A stretch of DNA of 64,000 bases. Source: Ascaris suum (lineage: Eukaryota; Nematoda; Chromadorea; Rhabditida; Ascarididae). The stretch lies in contig CM024170.1 in the NCBI GenBank assembly GCA_013433145.1, positions 310,001-374,000 of the forward strand, given 5' to 3'. The position numbers and the translations under genes are program-made. Positions within the stretch are counted from its first letter, which is position 1; every line of letters begins with the position of its first letter. The notes below the pieces were generated by a model. It ran no database searches. It had not been told where the DNA came from and worked only from the letters and a program-made list of their open reading frames with translations. Below, piece by piece: positions 22,727 through 35,005 of this stretch.

Positions 22727-25020
22727 GTTAGTAGCATTTTACTGAGTTTATTCAATGATCACAACATGCTGCTTTCACCTCCATATCAACAAGTTCATAT
22801 GCACATATTATTCAGCTTGTGAAGTCCGTCAGTTAGCTATCAACGTGAAAACGATTTAAAGATTTGAAGTTACAATGAATGCTTAAAGGGTTAACATGGT
22901 TATACTGTCGCTCGTTGGTTGCATGCTGATTTATGCGTATTGTTTGTGTTGTTGAGTTGAGTGTAATCCTGGAATCTTTTTTTCTCTGAAATCTTATGCA
23001 TTCTATCTAGGATCCCTTTTTTGCAGATCTGTGTGCATCTCACTTATGTTTACTTTGTGGGCAGTTTGCTAGCAGCAAACGAAAGTTGCAGCACGATATC
23101 ACTCGTTTTAATTCGTTCTTATCACCGAAACATTTCGACTACCAGCTGATCACCAGCTATTTTTATCCCATTCTACCTTTGCATAAATGATTGTTCATAA
23201 TACACGCATGTGAAATAAAACTCCTATTAGGCATAAATTGACACCAGTTGTAGTATCGATTTATCGAAGAACAATCTATTCACATGAAGCATGGGAAATA
23301 CTCCAGATCAAAGTTAAACTCTAAGTAACAACTGTTATCCAATGCAAAGAAATTGTGCCAAGAATTTTGTTGCAATGAGAAAATTTGCATATTTCATCAT
23401 AGAGAAGAAAATGACCACATTTGTATAATCCAATATTTCCATCCGTTTCTTTAGTATGCTTTACTTGCTCGGCGTAGATATATTGCTATTTTCTTACGTG
23501 TGCATATGCTATTTACCTCATTTTAATCCGAGTGGGACTGCGTCCAGAATGGATCTTAAATACTTTGATTACCTGTATTTTTTTGTTTTCATGATAAGCG
23601 GTGCAGCAATTGGACAACTCAATGCATAAATGATGAGTGCATGTACTAGTTTTCTTCTCTCACTCAAAAAAACTCGATTTTTAAGTTTGAGCAGCACGTC
23701 GTCCGACATAATCCACTTCATATTTCACCTTATGTTATCTCATTAGAGATGTGTTACCATCTTATCAGCACGTCCAGGTTCATCGTTATAAAACCCCTTC
23801 TAAAATATAATTTTTTCTATTTTCTTGTTTTCTATAAGACGGGAAATAAATAATTTCACGTCTTTCGTACATGTCTCATATTTATTTCTTCTGAGAGATG
23901 TATACTTCGTTATGATTACGACAAATACCTGTAGAATTAATGTTTCTTATTGTTTATCTCTAGCAATTATATCCCATTTGTGTCAAAAAAATTTCCTTTT
24001 AATATTTAATAAAATAGTTTATCGCAGTACGAAAAAGACCGGCTATAGAAATATTTCGCACTGAAGTCGTTATTGAAAAAATCGCGTTTAACGAAATCAT
24101 TTCGCAAACATTATAAACAGGCGAATATTCACTATTTAAAGTGAAGTGTTAGATTTACTTTACTTTACGTCTTTACTCCAGATTTACTTTACGTTTTTCT
24201 CCAGAAATCTCCAGAGACCCAAGGCTTCCAGAAGTCTTGGAAGCTTTCACTTTTTTTTGAAAAATAAAATCTTAGAAAGCAAAATTTTTGAATCGACGAA
24301 GCTCTTCTTCGAAATCGATTTTTTTGAATTTTTGAAAAATGTTTCTTGAATTCTGAATTTTTTGAAAAACCGACGTTTCTTGAAAATTTTTTTGAAATCG
24401 ATTTTGAAATCGACGAAGCTTTTTTTGAAATGAAAGTTTTTTCTGAAATTTTTTGATTTTTTTGAAAAGATAAGAACAGCACTTTTTGAAAAGAAAATCG
24501 TCAAAGCTTTCACGCTTAGAATGCAAAATTTAAAAAATAAGAACAGTTATGCAGTAATTGTCCTATTTGAGTTGTTCTGAATACTTTGTTAATTAATAGC
24601 GAATAGAATTTCGTCACTAAGCTTTCTTGCAGCTTTACCTGACTTTTTCATATCTTTACCTGCACAATCTCGTCTTTACGAACTATGAATATTTGCTTGC
24701 ACCTTGATTGGAGTGCGAAATTGTGTGCGTGAAAAATTCATCCGTCAATGTTGGAGTGCGAAATTTGCTGCTGCAAGTTGATGTTTGCGGAAAGCATTAT
24801 GATGAAGTTGCCATTGCACATGTTAGGTCATCTATCTATCTGATAGTCATCTTAATTATCTCTATTAACTTTAAATCTAATCTGTTTAACTTCGAAAAGA
24901 TTAAAAAACTTTGAAATTTGCATATGAGTTGTGGTGCATCACATAAGGAAAATCAATCATTTGGAACAGACTTCTTATATTAATCTAAAATGTGAGAGGA
25001 TTTTGGCGAATATTTTATTA
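22727..25020. other. Non-coding stretch with a T-rich degenerate repeat at 24190-24510
   Basis: No exon is supported. At 24190-24510 the sequence is built of TTTTTGAAA-like units with repeated GAAATCGATTTT and ATCGACGAAGCT pieces. This makes several minus-strand frames open at once (Lys/Phe/Ser-rich), a repeat effect and not a gene. Confidence 0.5.
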
Positions 25021-25025
25021 TTTAG

Positions 25026-25152
25026 AGGGGATGAAAGGGGATGGATTGCAATACTCGTTGACGCAATGAAATTGGTCACAAAAACGCCTATCTTGTCGGC
25101 TCATCTGACAGACTTCCTCATATGCCATGCACTCATGAAATTGCTGCTATAG
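25026..25152 (+). CDS. Candidate exon, unidentified
   Basis: After the acceptor-like TATTATTTAG, one frame reads GDERGWIAILVDAMKLVTKT and SAHLTDFLICHALMKLLL to a stop at 25150. The helical, leucine-rich look resembles the unidentified gene further right. No clear donor, and the stop makes it either a terminal exon or a chance open frame. Confidence 0.3.
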
Positions 25153-26265
25153 AGTGTAGGCTGAAAAAGCGCTTGACGTATTAGTTGTCTGTTGTGCTTC
25201 CCGCAGTTTTAATGACCGCACAGCAGAACGATCTACCGAGAATGAATTTCTGAGCCGATGTGACACGATGCATCAAGATCAATATTGATAAACGGTGGAA
25301 GGTGATCATCGAATGACTGGAGGCACTTTAACAAAACAACTACCGATAAGGTCATTGGCTCTTCTTTCTTTCTTTCTTAGTGTTTTTTAAAGCAATACTG
25401 TTGACTTGTATCGTCCAACTGCGTTGCATGTTTGTCTTCTCGTAGTACTTTCCTACCATCATTGCCGTTTGCTTCATTTATTTTCGTATATAATGAATCA
25501 TCTTTTCTGTGCTCGCTTGAAGTGTATCCAACTTGTTTCATCACTATGTAGATTTAAAGAATAACCACCGAAACTCCCGGTTACTGATAACCAGCTAAAG
25601 TGTTGCATGTTCATAGAGTACTTTTCAAGTGAGGAAAATTGAAATATATAGTGGGAGAATATTCCGTAATGTTTATTTCGTCCAAGAGATGTCGTAACTG
25701 TAACATTAGTAATTTGCGAGTTGAAAGTTTGCAAAGCAAGTTTACTGTATTAATAAAAACGGATTGTTGAATTCCCGATTTTTTTTCCACCGAAAAAAAT
25801 CGCAACGAGTGAATAAACAGTTAACTAAATATCATAAATGGTTAAAGCTTCGTGTGTCCGATTGTGATTATGGCTGTGGACTGGAGAATTTTGGCTGTTG
25901 TTTTTAAAAACTTTAAAAGGTTGAACTCATGAACAAGATTTTCAACTGTCTCTAAATGTTCACCTTGTTTAAAATTGTTGCTGAGACGAAGAAGCGATTG
26001 GATCATTTCTCCGCCTTCTTTATTGCAGAATTCTTGAAATCTCTACCACTGATAAATATTCAGAAATGCTGTATTCATGCTTTATTGTAAAATTGGTATG
26101 AATATAAAGCTCATTTTAAAAGTTTTCAACTGCATATAAAAATTGGTATTAAAAGTTAACAATCAGCGCTTGCCTACGAAAGCAGCAAAATATTTTTTGG
26201 GCGTTATTTAGTAGAGATTAGTGAATCTGATGCGTTGTGGAGTAAATTAAGAATATAGTGGTACG

Positions 26266-26375
26266 ATGGGCAACCCATCGCCTGTGCGCGTCGCTCTGGA
26301 TAGTTTGAGCGCCGCTCTCCTATCCGATACGCATTCTGCCTTCTTATTGGGTCTGCGAACGCGGCTTTTTGAGTT
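26266..26375 (+). CDS. Candidate first exon beginning MGNPSPVRVALDSL
   Basis: An ATG at 26266 has an in-frame TAA a short way upstream. It opens a GC-richer reading frame (MGNPSPVRVALDSLSAALLS, then HSAFLLGLRTRLFELCLI) in an AT-rich setting, followed directly by a (TA)n tract. GT dinucleotides near 26376 could serve as donor. It may be the start of the long unidentified gene to the right, but no phase link proves that. Confidence 0.4.
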
Positions 26376-26400
26376 GTGCCTCATATGTGCTCATATAAGG

Positions 26401-26401
<1 letters not shown>

Positions 26402-26455
<54 letters not shown>

Positions 26456-26469
26456 TATATATATATATC
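26402..26469. repeat. (TA)n microsatellite
   Basis: About 33 TA units with one interruption (TAAATA), immediately downstream of a candidate exon. Confidence 0.97.
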
Positions 26470-26587
26470 TGAAAGTCGATAGCGATGCAAAATTTGCAGT
26501 TTCATGCCCGAGTTAGGGTTGCATCGAATACGAAAAATATAGCTGTTTTTGACTTGTTCACTTTAATTCCTAATTGAACATTTGAAA

Positions 26588-26798
26588 AACCTACATTTCC
26601 AAGGTGCAGTTTGGTGGTGTTGTACTTAGCGCATGTGTAATCGCTTGAAGATCGCGGTAGTCGATACAGTGTAATAATGCTCGAAAATTCGTTTAAATCT
26701 TGAGGTATTAGTTTTCCTAAAAGCGATTTCTCCATGTAACGTACGAACCGAGCAAATGTCAAGGCCCGTGAAATGTGCCGCAAATTTTCTGTTCTCAC
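26588..26798 (-). CDS. Candidate minus-strand exon, unidentified
   Basis: Read on the minus strand this is open for about 70 codons with balanced composition (TENLRHISRALTFARFVRYM, then EKSLLGKLIPQDLNEFSSII). A donor-like GTAGGT follows AAT at the 3' end. The acceptor side is unclear. No family recognised. It may be chance. Confidence 0.3.
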
Positions 26799-28569
26799 TC
26801 AGGTTTCAACAATTCCATTTCAATTATTCGATCTCAATCTTCATGTTGTTTATCAGTCAGCGTGATCGCTTACGCTTCTGCCGATTGCTAACTTATTTCG
26901 TATAAAAGGCAACAAGTAACATTTTGGGAAACAATGTTTTCAATGTCGGGCAAGAGTTTTTCGGTGGCAAATGTGGAAGTTATATGCATTTTATCACACC
27001 TGTTCATTTCCGTTTTTTCTGTTATTCTTTATGAACTATTCGCTATTACGATTTTTTTTTTCAGAATAATAACACAAAAATGTAAATTTTTTAACACAAA
27101 TTTTATGCATAAAAATGCTTCCCCGTTTACATGGCGCTTACAGTATTGAAATTTTTGTGTTAAAGCGGACAGTTTACTTCCCGAGAATTTTCGGTTTTAA
27201 AATACGATTATCAGTGGGATACTTTTTCTCCATGTGTAATTATGTTTGCCTGTGGAAAAAGGGGTCCCAGTATATCCGTATATCCGTTATTATTTTATGT
27301 AATCGTTTGAACCATGAGAAAAAGGAATAGAGGTAAATTTTATGAAGAATTTTTCCGTTGTATCGTCATAGCATTAAGTTTCGGTAGTGCATCGACCTGG
27401 AATATGACTTACTTTTCAGCATAATTATAGTTGCTTTAAACGACATTACCTGTAAAGCAATTCCAACTTAGCAGTCACTGAATCTCTAGATACGAAATTT
27501 GTGTGGTGTAATCTAAAGCGTAGTATAGGCCTTCTCATCTTTTAGGTTTGATCTATAAATGTGGAAAGGATTGTCTGCACATCTAGTTATCAAATATTTC
27601 CATGCATTTGCGTTCAACGTAATCGCATTTTACATTGCTGTCGCTCATTTATAAAAACACGAATCAATTAGTGAATTCTTCCTGTACAAAGATGAGTTCG
27701 TTACTTATCCCGTTGTAATGATTATTAATTGGAGACAAAAGAATTTGTTTTTTTAAAGGGCAGAATTGCCACAGCAGAAACGCTGCAAGCTTAACTGCTG
27801 CCCTTTTTCACAGCTGTTCCATTCGACTGCTTTTAAAATATAAGCTGACCGGCACACACACCCAACTGACCATAGAATGCATGAAAATTTCTGGCGATTT
27901 CAAAATGCCACTGTAAATGGCACTGTGCAGATTACACAATACGTGCGGCGACTTTGGCTTAATTGGTCTCATAATTGAAATTGCCGCGTAGAGCAATGAC
28001 GGATACAGGTATATGCACCTACGCAAAATAACGCGTTGATATGGAAATCGTTTAAAAAGGTTTGCAGAAGCCAAAAACCAGTATTGATCGAAAACTAGTA
28101 TCGAAATCGTTTAAAAACTGAAAAGGATTAGTATTTTCATATTTGCCATTATTCGACAGGCAGCTGTGATTGTAAGCTTCAAAATTACTCAGAACAAGAA
28201 GATAATGTAAATAGATACGAAAGTTCAGTGAGCCCATTGGTGTTGTTCTTTTAAAAATAGCTGTGGTTCGATAAATAGGATGGTCGTAGAGTGTAAATGA
28301 GAGAGATGAATGCTTGAGTTGAGTCTATATGTGGCAAAACATAAAAACTCACTTAGATGCTTATGTGGGAGTGAAAGTGTGAAATCATTGCTTTATAGCT
28401 TTGAAATGCATTTGAACAGCACTTTGATTGCACCGTACATATGACTTCACTCTATATTATCGTTTCTTTTCATTAAGTTTGAGCATGTTTACACGAAGAA
28501 GCCATTTAGTTCCATTTAAGTCTCATTGCAACATTATTATTTCTCGTGTAATTTCTGCGGAAAAATTAT

Positions 28570-29060
28570 CAAAACCAGATGCTCGTAGCCGTTATAAAGT
28601 GCTGCTTTCTTTTATTGGAACACATTCGTTACGAGAGTCGAGATTCTTTTTTGAGTGACGCATATTCCAGTTCAACATCTGCTCATGATATATTTGATTG
28701 AGGCAGTTGTTATTTCGCTGTCGGCTGAGAAAAGAATGACGATTCGCAACGTTATCCCAGGATCCGTTTCATGTTCTTCCCTTATTTTTTGTTCAATCCA
28801 GTGTGCGAAATGCGCACTGCCGGATCCGTCGAGAACTCCTCTATTCATATCTAGAGATTACTGCAATGAGTTCTTCGCTTGAAAATATTTCTCCTCACAC
28901 TCGGAAGAGTCACAAGGACGAATCATTTTAGAGACATTTCTTGATGAGACACTTATAAACGCAGGCCAAATAACTCATGACTTAACTCACTTGTGCAAAA
29001 CATTTTGCAACAAGTTGTCGTTCTCTAAAATGAAATGCTCTCTTCCTGGCAAGTTGATAC
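28570..29060 (+). CDS. Candidate coding patches, unidentified
   Basis: Several plus-strand stretches look protein-like but do not join in one frame: SAEKLSKPDARSRYKVLLSF at about 28555-28620, and EESQGRIILETFLDETLINA with THDLTHLCKTFCNKLSF at about 28905-29040. They may be upstream exons of the unidentified gene. Splice borders could not be fixed. Confidence 0.25.
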
Positions 29061-29084
29061 TTATTAAACATCGAATGTTGAGTT

Positions 29085-29305
29085 TATTATTAGTTTTATT
29101 ATTACTTCATTATTTGTTTTATTATCAGTTATTCTTCTTAGTTTTATTTTGAATTCCTTCTCTATTCTATTGTTCCTTTATTGTTTGTTTTACTACTTTT
29201 TTTCGTTTTTTTATTTTTTTTATTTTTTATCAGTTTTCCGTTTACTTCATTGTTAGGTTTATTATTACTTTATTATTAGTTTTCATTATTATTTCATTGT
29301 CTCAT
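29085..29305. repeat. Short TTATTAG-type array
   Basis: A T-rich degenerate run of TTATTAGTTTTATTA-like units, the same family as the large array at 53735-57640. Confidence 0.85.
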
Positions 29306-29309
29306 CTGC

Positions 29310-32300
29310 AAAATCATATGTGATTTCTTAGCTAATAGGAAGCAACGAGACGACTGCGGTTGAAATGATTATCACTCATCCTAGTACTTTCTAGCGTCCC
29401 ATCGTTTTGCGGCGTTGAATTGATGTTTACTGCTCAATTTATGTTTTCTTTTATTTTCTTTTTTTTCCAATTTTTTTTTCGCTTTAATGTAATTATTCAA
29501 CCGATAACTAGGTTTTCGTTCAGCTGAAATTTTATGAAATGATGAGGAAATGAAATTTTTTGCTAAAATTATTTTCGCCGGATGCAGAATTTTTCTATGT
29601 CATTAAAAAATATGGCTGCCGAAATCGATGGATAACTTTGCTTAGGAATTTTGCTTTTGAATTATTTTCCTCTTTTTTTCCAGCAGTTATGATAACTAAC
29701 TACGCTGAGAGCAAAATTAGCATGACTTTTCCTCCTTCCGTATGAATTCCACACCTTATCATTCCAGGTGTTAGGTAACGTTGTGGGCAATATTAGTAAG
29801 GTGATATTAATTGCTGTCGCATGCAATCTCAGGGTGCATACAAATCGATCTTAAGGATCAACATTTTGACGAATGGATGTTAGTGCGAGCACGTTGTGAT
29901 CAGTGAAGTATTTAGAAAACGCCTTGAGACATCTACTATTCTTCATCTTTACCCACCGTGATGACAGCACATTTACTCGCTCAGTGAAGTGCATTGTGTG
30001 AAGTGCATTAGTCTTCTTGTTAAAATAAATTCGAAGGAGTCGGACACAATCACCTCAAAGTCTTGCTGATGTTTCAATAGATGCTGCACGAATCTTTGAA
30101 CTTTACATTTTGCTAGCGCTATTTATGCATTTTTTTTTTTATTACGTAATTTGCGCTTTTAATGAATTTCATCGAAATTTTCTTTTTAAAATATTGTAAA
30201 ATTTTTCGGGGAGTTTGGTGAAAGCTTCTCGGGTATATACCATTGATTTGCTCCCCATAACTCATTTTCAATAGAGAAACGGTTACTTAAAGGTACTCGG
30301 GTATTTTTTATGAGAGAGAGAGAGGACTCTCCTCGACCTAATCGTTGTGATTAGAAAATTGCTTACACAAAGATTTGAAATATTCTTCTTGTTAAATGTG
30401 TTTTACCAAAGCTCATCGATAGAAAAGTGCACGAAAGCTTTCTTTGATTGCATTAGAGGGTCGTTTTCAGTGATTTTTTTAATCAACGAGCAGTGAGATG
30501 ATATCTTCTGCCGATAAAAAATGAAATATGTATTAATAATCTCAAATAAGCGCCATCGGATCCCACAGTGTTTTAACAGAGATTTCGTTATTCGCTTCTA
30601 AACGTTTTTCAATTTAGAAGAAAGATTCTAAAGAAAAATTATGCGCGGAACTCTTTGAAAAGCATTCTTGCGTCTCTCCTTTTTTACTTTTCACCTATCT
30701 TGGAGACATTTCAGAGCACAAAAGCGTTTCCTTACCTAGTCCTTTGAAGTATGAGCATTTTTCGATTTCCGAAGTATTCTTGTGGCATATATCAATAACA
30801 AAGAAAGAACGCAAGAAATTGAGCTTGCTGTGAAAGTGCCGTCTATAGTAGCCATGCGAGTTCTCATTGCATCTTACTGAGATCGCACTTTTCTTTTCAT
30901 TTGCTGCGTAAATAAAATGAACCAACGTTTTGAAGTAGGAAGCATCTGATTTTTCGCAGCAAGATTCAAGTTCCTCGTCCACGTCGTACTGCCGAAACTC
31001 CACGCATTTCGATCCTATTGGCGCATGGTTATTCCTCGCGTATAGTGATGCTGTCAGTGATATTGTAACCTCGACTATAAACTTAAATTTTTAGACGAAA
31101 AAAGGAACGAAGAAGGCTGAAGGTGCGCATAATTTTTCGTTGTAGATGAAGCATAGTGTAAGGCTTAGAAAAGAACCACTTTGAAATATATTCCAAATGT
31201 TGCAAAGCTGCGGCAGCAGTGATGAATTTTCGATTTATCACCTCAGCTCTTCTGTTTTACAAGGTAGCGGAACTTCGCAGCGCTCGCTGCATTTCCTGAA
31301 TACTTCAGAAGGAAACTTCAGGGTCTCTCTTGAAAGATTTCATAGCCAACGGCTATTAGGAAGGAAACGCAAAACTTCCACTTAGGCAATCACTTTTCGA
31401 GAGTGTATTGTATTATCATAAGTGAAAGGTGAATATGTGCACGTTGACGTTCGTTGCTGCTGTTTTGCGTTCGTTCATCACCTCAAAAGCAATGATTGCA
31501 CACGTTTTAAAGATCTTCTTTTTGCAGGCGATAGGTGCTGTTGTGAGTGCGACGACGCATCATCACGCTCTTCCAGGTAACCACTTTCTGCACTTGTCCC
31601 TCATCTTTCATCTCATGTAGTCAAATCGTTAAATGCATTTGTCGATTAGATATTTGAATTGCATGCTTTTTTTGTGGTTTTTTTTTTCGCGCTCTTAAGA
31701 CGCATCTAAGAAATAATCAACTAAAGGCCCACCGGCATAGGTCGAGCTGTGACGCAGCCGCGGCCGTCTAATCGGAAGCTCATGTCTCTTCTTGCTGGCA
31801 GCTATTGGTTAAGGAAGTCGCTTTTTCCATTGCTTTTTCAACCGTAATCGGATTATTCAACTTGACTGTAAGGTAGCATGAATTCTTGACTGTGTGCTAC
31901 TCATCATTTTATTCTCTCTATGTTGCCTGTTGTTCCTGTTGTATTGCTCGTATCTTTTACCGAGGTTATGTAACTAACTATGGAGTAAACCTACGTCATT
32001 TTCATGAACTTATCTTGTTTGTTACATGGACTGAACATAAGTTCACGAGTGCTACTGTTCCTCTTGTGCATTTTTAGTAGTTCGTTTCCTTACTTGGATG
32101 CAACAATTTTGAATTTTGTGCATGAGCTGCTCGATGAATCGCTCACTTGCTCAGCCATCAGAACCATATTTCGCTTCGGCATGAGGAGGAAAAGATATTG
32201 ATAGGAGATGCTTTGTTCGCCAGAAAGTACTCCCCACATTCACATATGCCACAGTGTTACTCTGGAAATGCGAAGATTAAAATTCCTCGCAGTCTGTTTG

Positions 32301-34070
32301 GATCTCGTCAAGTATGGGCCTAAACTGAAGAAATTTATGTCGAAGGAAACATCAGGCTTTGAATTCCGGCTACGTACTCTGTCTCTCTCCTCTTCATCGC
32401 CGAACAGGAGACAACAATACTGGGACTTTCGAAAAAAAAAGCATTTCATTTATGGTATCTCATGAGTGGCCATGCGGAAAACCATGACGAGGTGATTACT
32501 ATGATAAGTGCAAATCATGATTCACCCTAAAAAATCATTGCCTCATGACTCTTCTGCTTCTAGAAGAAATGGGTTGTTTTCATTGCAATAGCTCATCCAT
32601 GTCTGCCGGGATGTGAAGAGCTCAGTCAAAAATGCTTCTCAGCTCTACCGTGCATCGCAGTAAACCCGGGTCTATTGTTTTGAAGCCTCCTTCTTGTTGT
32701 CAAAGTGACCATAATTCAGCCGGTGAATGCTCGTGTAACTTTTCTGCCGTGCATATATCAGTGAAATTGCGTTTGAGCGCATGTATATAGACAGGCACAT
32801 CAAGCGCATGTATATTATATACACGTACAGGTCATTGCTGCACATGAACATTCAGAATTCAGTTATTAATAAAGAAAAGAATTTTGCAATCCATTTGATG
32901 GTACTTTTAAGCGAGCAGAAAAAGGTTCAGCTCGAGGCAGTAATAACTGGTATTGCACAGTACATCGGATGAGAACGACTTTCCCATCGTGTCGTCTAAA
33001 CGTTTAACTTTGAGATAAAATATAAGATTTTTTTTCCGCTCCTATGTGTTCTTTTCCAACAGCAGAAGAAAGTGAATGTTGTTTTCTCTCACCATCATAC
33101 GATGTTATTTTGAATGAAATGTGGATGATGATGATGAATGCCTTTCATTAGTACCCATAAATTTAGTTACTATGCGAACTTTTTTTCCTTGCGTAAATGG
33201 TCTCTTCAATGAAGGGTGTCTCGTATCTCGCGATTGTCACTACGATCTAACCGAGTTGGATGCTCCAGTTGCGATTGAGCATGAGTTAGGCATTAGCAAA
33301 AGCTACTAGCACGTTGAGAGCTATCACTGCGCTAAATTCGCAACTAGGGCAGTTTGTAGTGATCACATTACGCTATTTCACATGTAATATCTCCTTCTGC
33401 TGATTTCCACGCCTAAGTGATTGGAAACTCAATTTCTGTGAAATAAGGCGCAGCTTATATTTGGTCTGATGCAAAACAATTCGCAAGCAATATACGTTTA
33501 GCTGAATTTTGCTCCGTCTCTCAAATTCTGCGTGCTACAATCTGCGGCGTATTCACAGCAGTGGTGTGGTGTCTCTAGTCTTTGGCGCAGAATAACTATT
33601 CGTTGGGTTCATTTCTTAGCAACCGCTTTGAAAAACACCAGCAGTGGTGCCACATGGTGAGGTGCTCTGCCCGCGTGACCATATTCTGGAGAGAACCATT
33701 GAATGAAGTAGCTGCCTGAATTCGTTTGGTTTGTATAAAATGAGTAGTCGAAGAATGAAAATGCGCGTTAAGCAAGTTAGCGGAGTGTTGAATCACATTT
33801 AAGTCTCACGAAATTAGATTGTTCATATATGCAGATGCCATGCGGGTCTGGTGAGCCCTCTATGAGCATGTGTGCATTGAGGTCATTAATTGGGGCGTTT
33901 ATTTCGAAAGTGCTAATTCTGGAACAAAGCGCGAAGGGCGCAGTTTCTATTGCACACTCACAAAGCTTGACCTTAATGTATAGCTTGGTGAGATGACTTG
34001 TCGCAGATGTTAAGGGTGATTCGCAGACATTCTATGCGTGCTACACCTCATTGTGAACACTTCGTCTATT
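29310..34070 (+). other. Mostly non-coding, with two weak exon candidates
   Basis: No strong exon. Two weak plus-strand candidates abut good sites. About 31206-31265 reads AAAVMNFRFITSALLFYK and is followed by GTAGCG. 31528-31576 reads AIGAVVSATTHHHALP between TTTTTGCAG and GTAACC. They would join in phase 0. A further open stretch at 32260-32390 (CLDLVKYGPKLKKFMSKETS) has no clear borders. Confidence 0.3.
30885..31010 (-). CDS. Candidate minus-strand exon, unidentified
   Basis: On the minus strand an acceptor-like CCAATAG is followed by an open frame containing CVEFRQYDVDEELESCCEKS and SYFKTLVHFIYAANEKKSAI, then a good donor (GTAAGA). The acid-rich beginning and both splice signals make it more convincing than most open frames here. 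It would lie antisense to the long plus-strand gene or just upstream of it. Confidence 0.35.
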
Positions 34071-34072
34071 AG

Positions 34073-34163
34073 GCTGTGGTGAACAACATGCGGAGTTCGC
34101 TGCTGTACAATGAGGCCCTTCTCTATCACTTTCATTGCAACACTGAGAACATACAGAGCTTAG
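34073..34163 (+). CDS. Unidentified gene, candidate exon upstream of the main chain
   Basis: The acceptor GTCTATTAG ends at 34072 and the donor GTGTTT starts at 34164. It reads AVVNNMRSSLLYNEALLYHF and ENIQSL in phase 0 and leaves in phase 1. That fits the candidate exon starting at 34727. Confidence 0.5.
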
Positions 34164-34726
34164 GTGTTTTGATGCGAATTCCGCTGCATGTCCTTACGCT
34201 TTTCTCAGGCTTCACTCCTTCGTTTACAAAGAATCAGTTGAATTGCATATGCTTTTCATAAGTGAACCTGCTTCTTATCTGAAAGTTGCTTCTTCTTATG
34301 CAAGTTGCTTAGCGAATTTAGGAAATGCCTCTGGGAGGCTGCAGTTGTCTGATAAGAGTCAAAGCTTATACTGTGGAGTTGAACGAAGCTGAGAGCACGT
34401 GAAGTATCAATTTTTGCGGGTATTACAAAAAATATGCCAGGTTCATGTCCAACATCTGTGCCAACAAATAGTCATCGCTCTGCTGAACTGATCAAAACCG
34501 TTACTAATATTGCAAGTGACGAGTTGATTAGATGAAATTGCGTTGCACAACGATCAAAAGACACAAAATATGCACAAATTTTATCTAACTTTATGAACTT
34601 TTATGAACTATATTTCTCTTCATATTTCTTTTTTTAAAATTTATACTTATATTTATGTTTATGTTTATAATATGTTTTTTAGTATTTATACTACAATAAA
34701 AAGCCTTTTTTCATTCAATGGTTCAG

Positions 34727-34860
34727 CCATCTTGTTTAAAAGCCAAATATGCTCGGTTATTGCACTTGAATCTGATACCCTCTACCACATAGCGAGGACA
34801 TTTTTCGACATTTTAGATTATATCACTAAAACATCACTAATCAATGATAGCGAATTATTC
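34727..34860 (+). CDS. Unidentified gene, candidate exon (3' end unclear)
   Basis: The acceptor ATGGTTCAG ends at 34726. Two bases complete the previous codon, then ILFKSQICSVIALESDTLYH and ARTFFDILDYITKT follow. No good donor before the next exon could be found, and the next exon needs a different phase, so the 3' border is open. Confidence 0.45.
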
Positions 34861-34905
34861 TTTTTTAAACTTCTCCCTTGCATTTCTGTTGCTTTTTTTC
34901 TTCAG

Positions 34906-35005
34906 AAACAGCGAAATATATAGAGATTTGTTTCGCTGTGAAGTGACGGACACTGCACTGTTATTAGTTATGGAATCGCTACCCGAGTTGAACTTCTCTA
35001 GGAGG
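34906..35005 (+). CDS. Unidentified gene exon
   Basis: The acceptor TTTCTTCAG ends at 34905 and the donor GTAATT starts at 35006. It reads one base, then NSEIYRDLFRCEVTDTALLL and ESLPELNFSRR, leaving in phase 0. Confidence 0.6.

Noticed and set aside
24189..24526. Three overlapping Lys/Phe-rich minus-strand frames
   Set aside because: All three frames are open because of the same degenerate repeat; this is not how a single gene looks.
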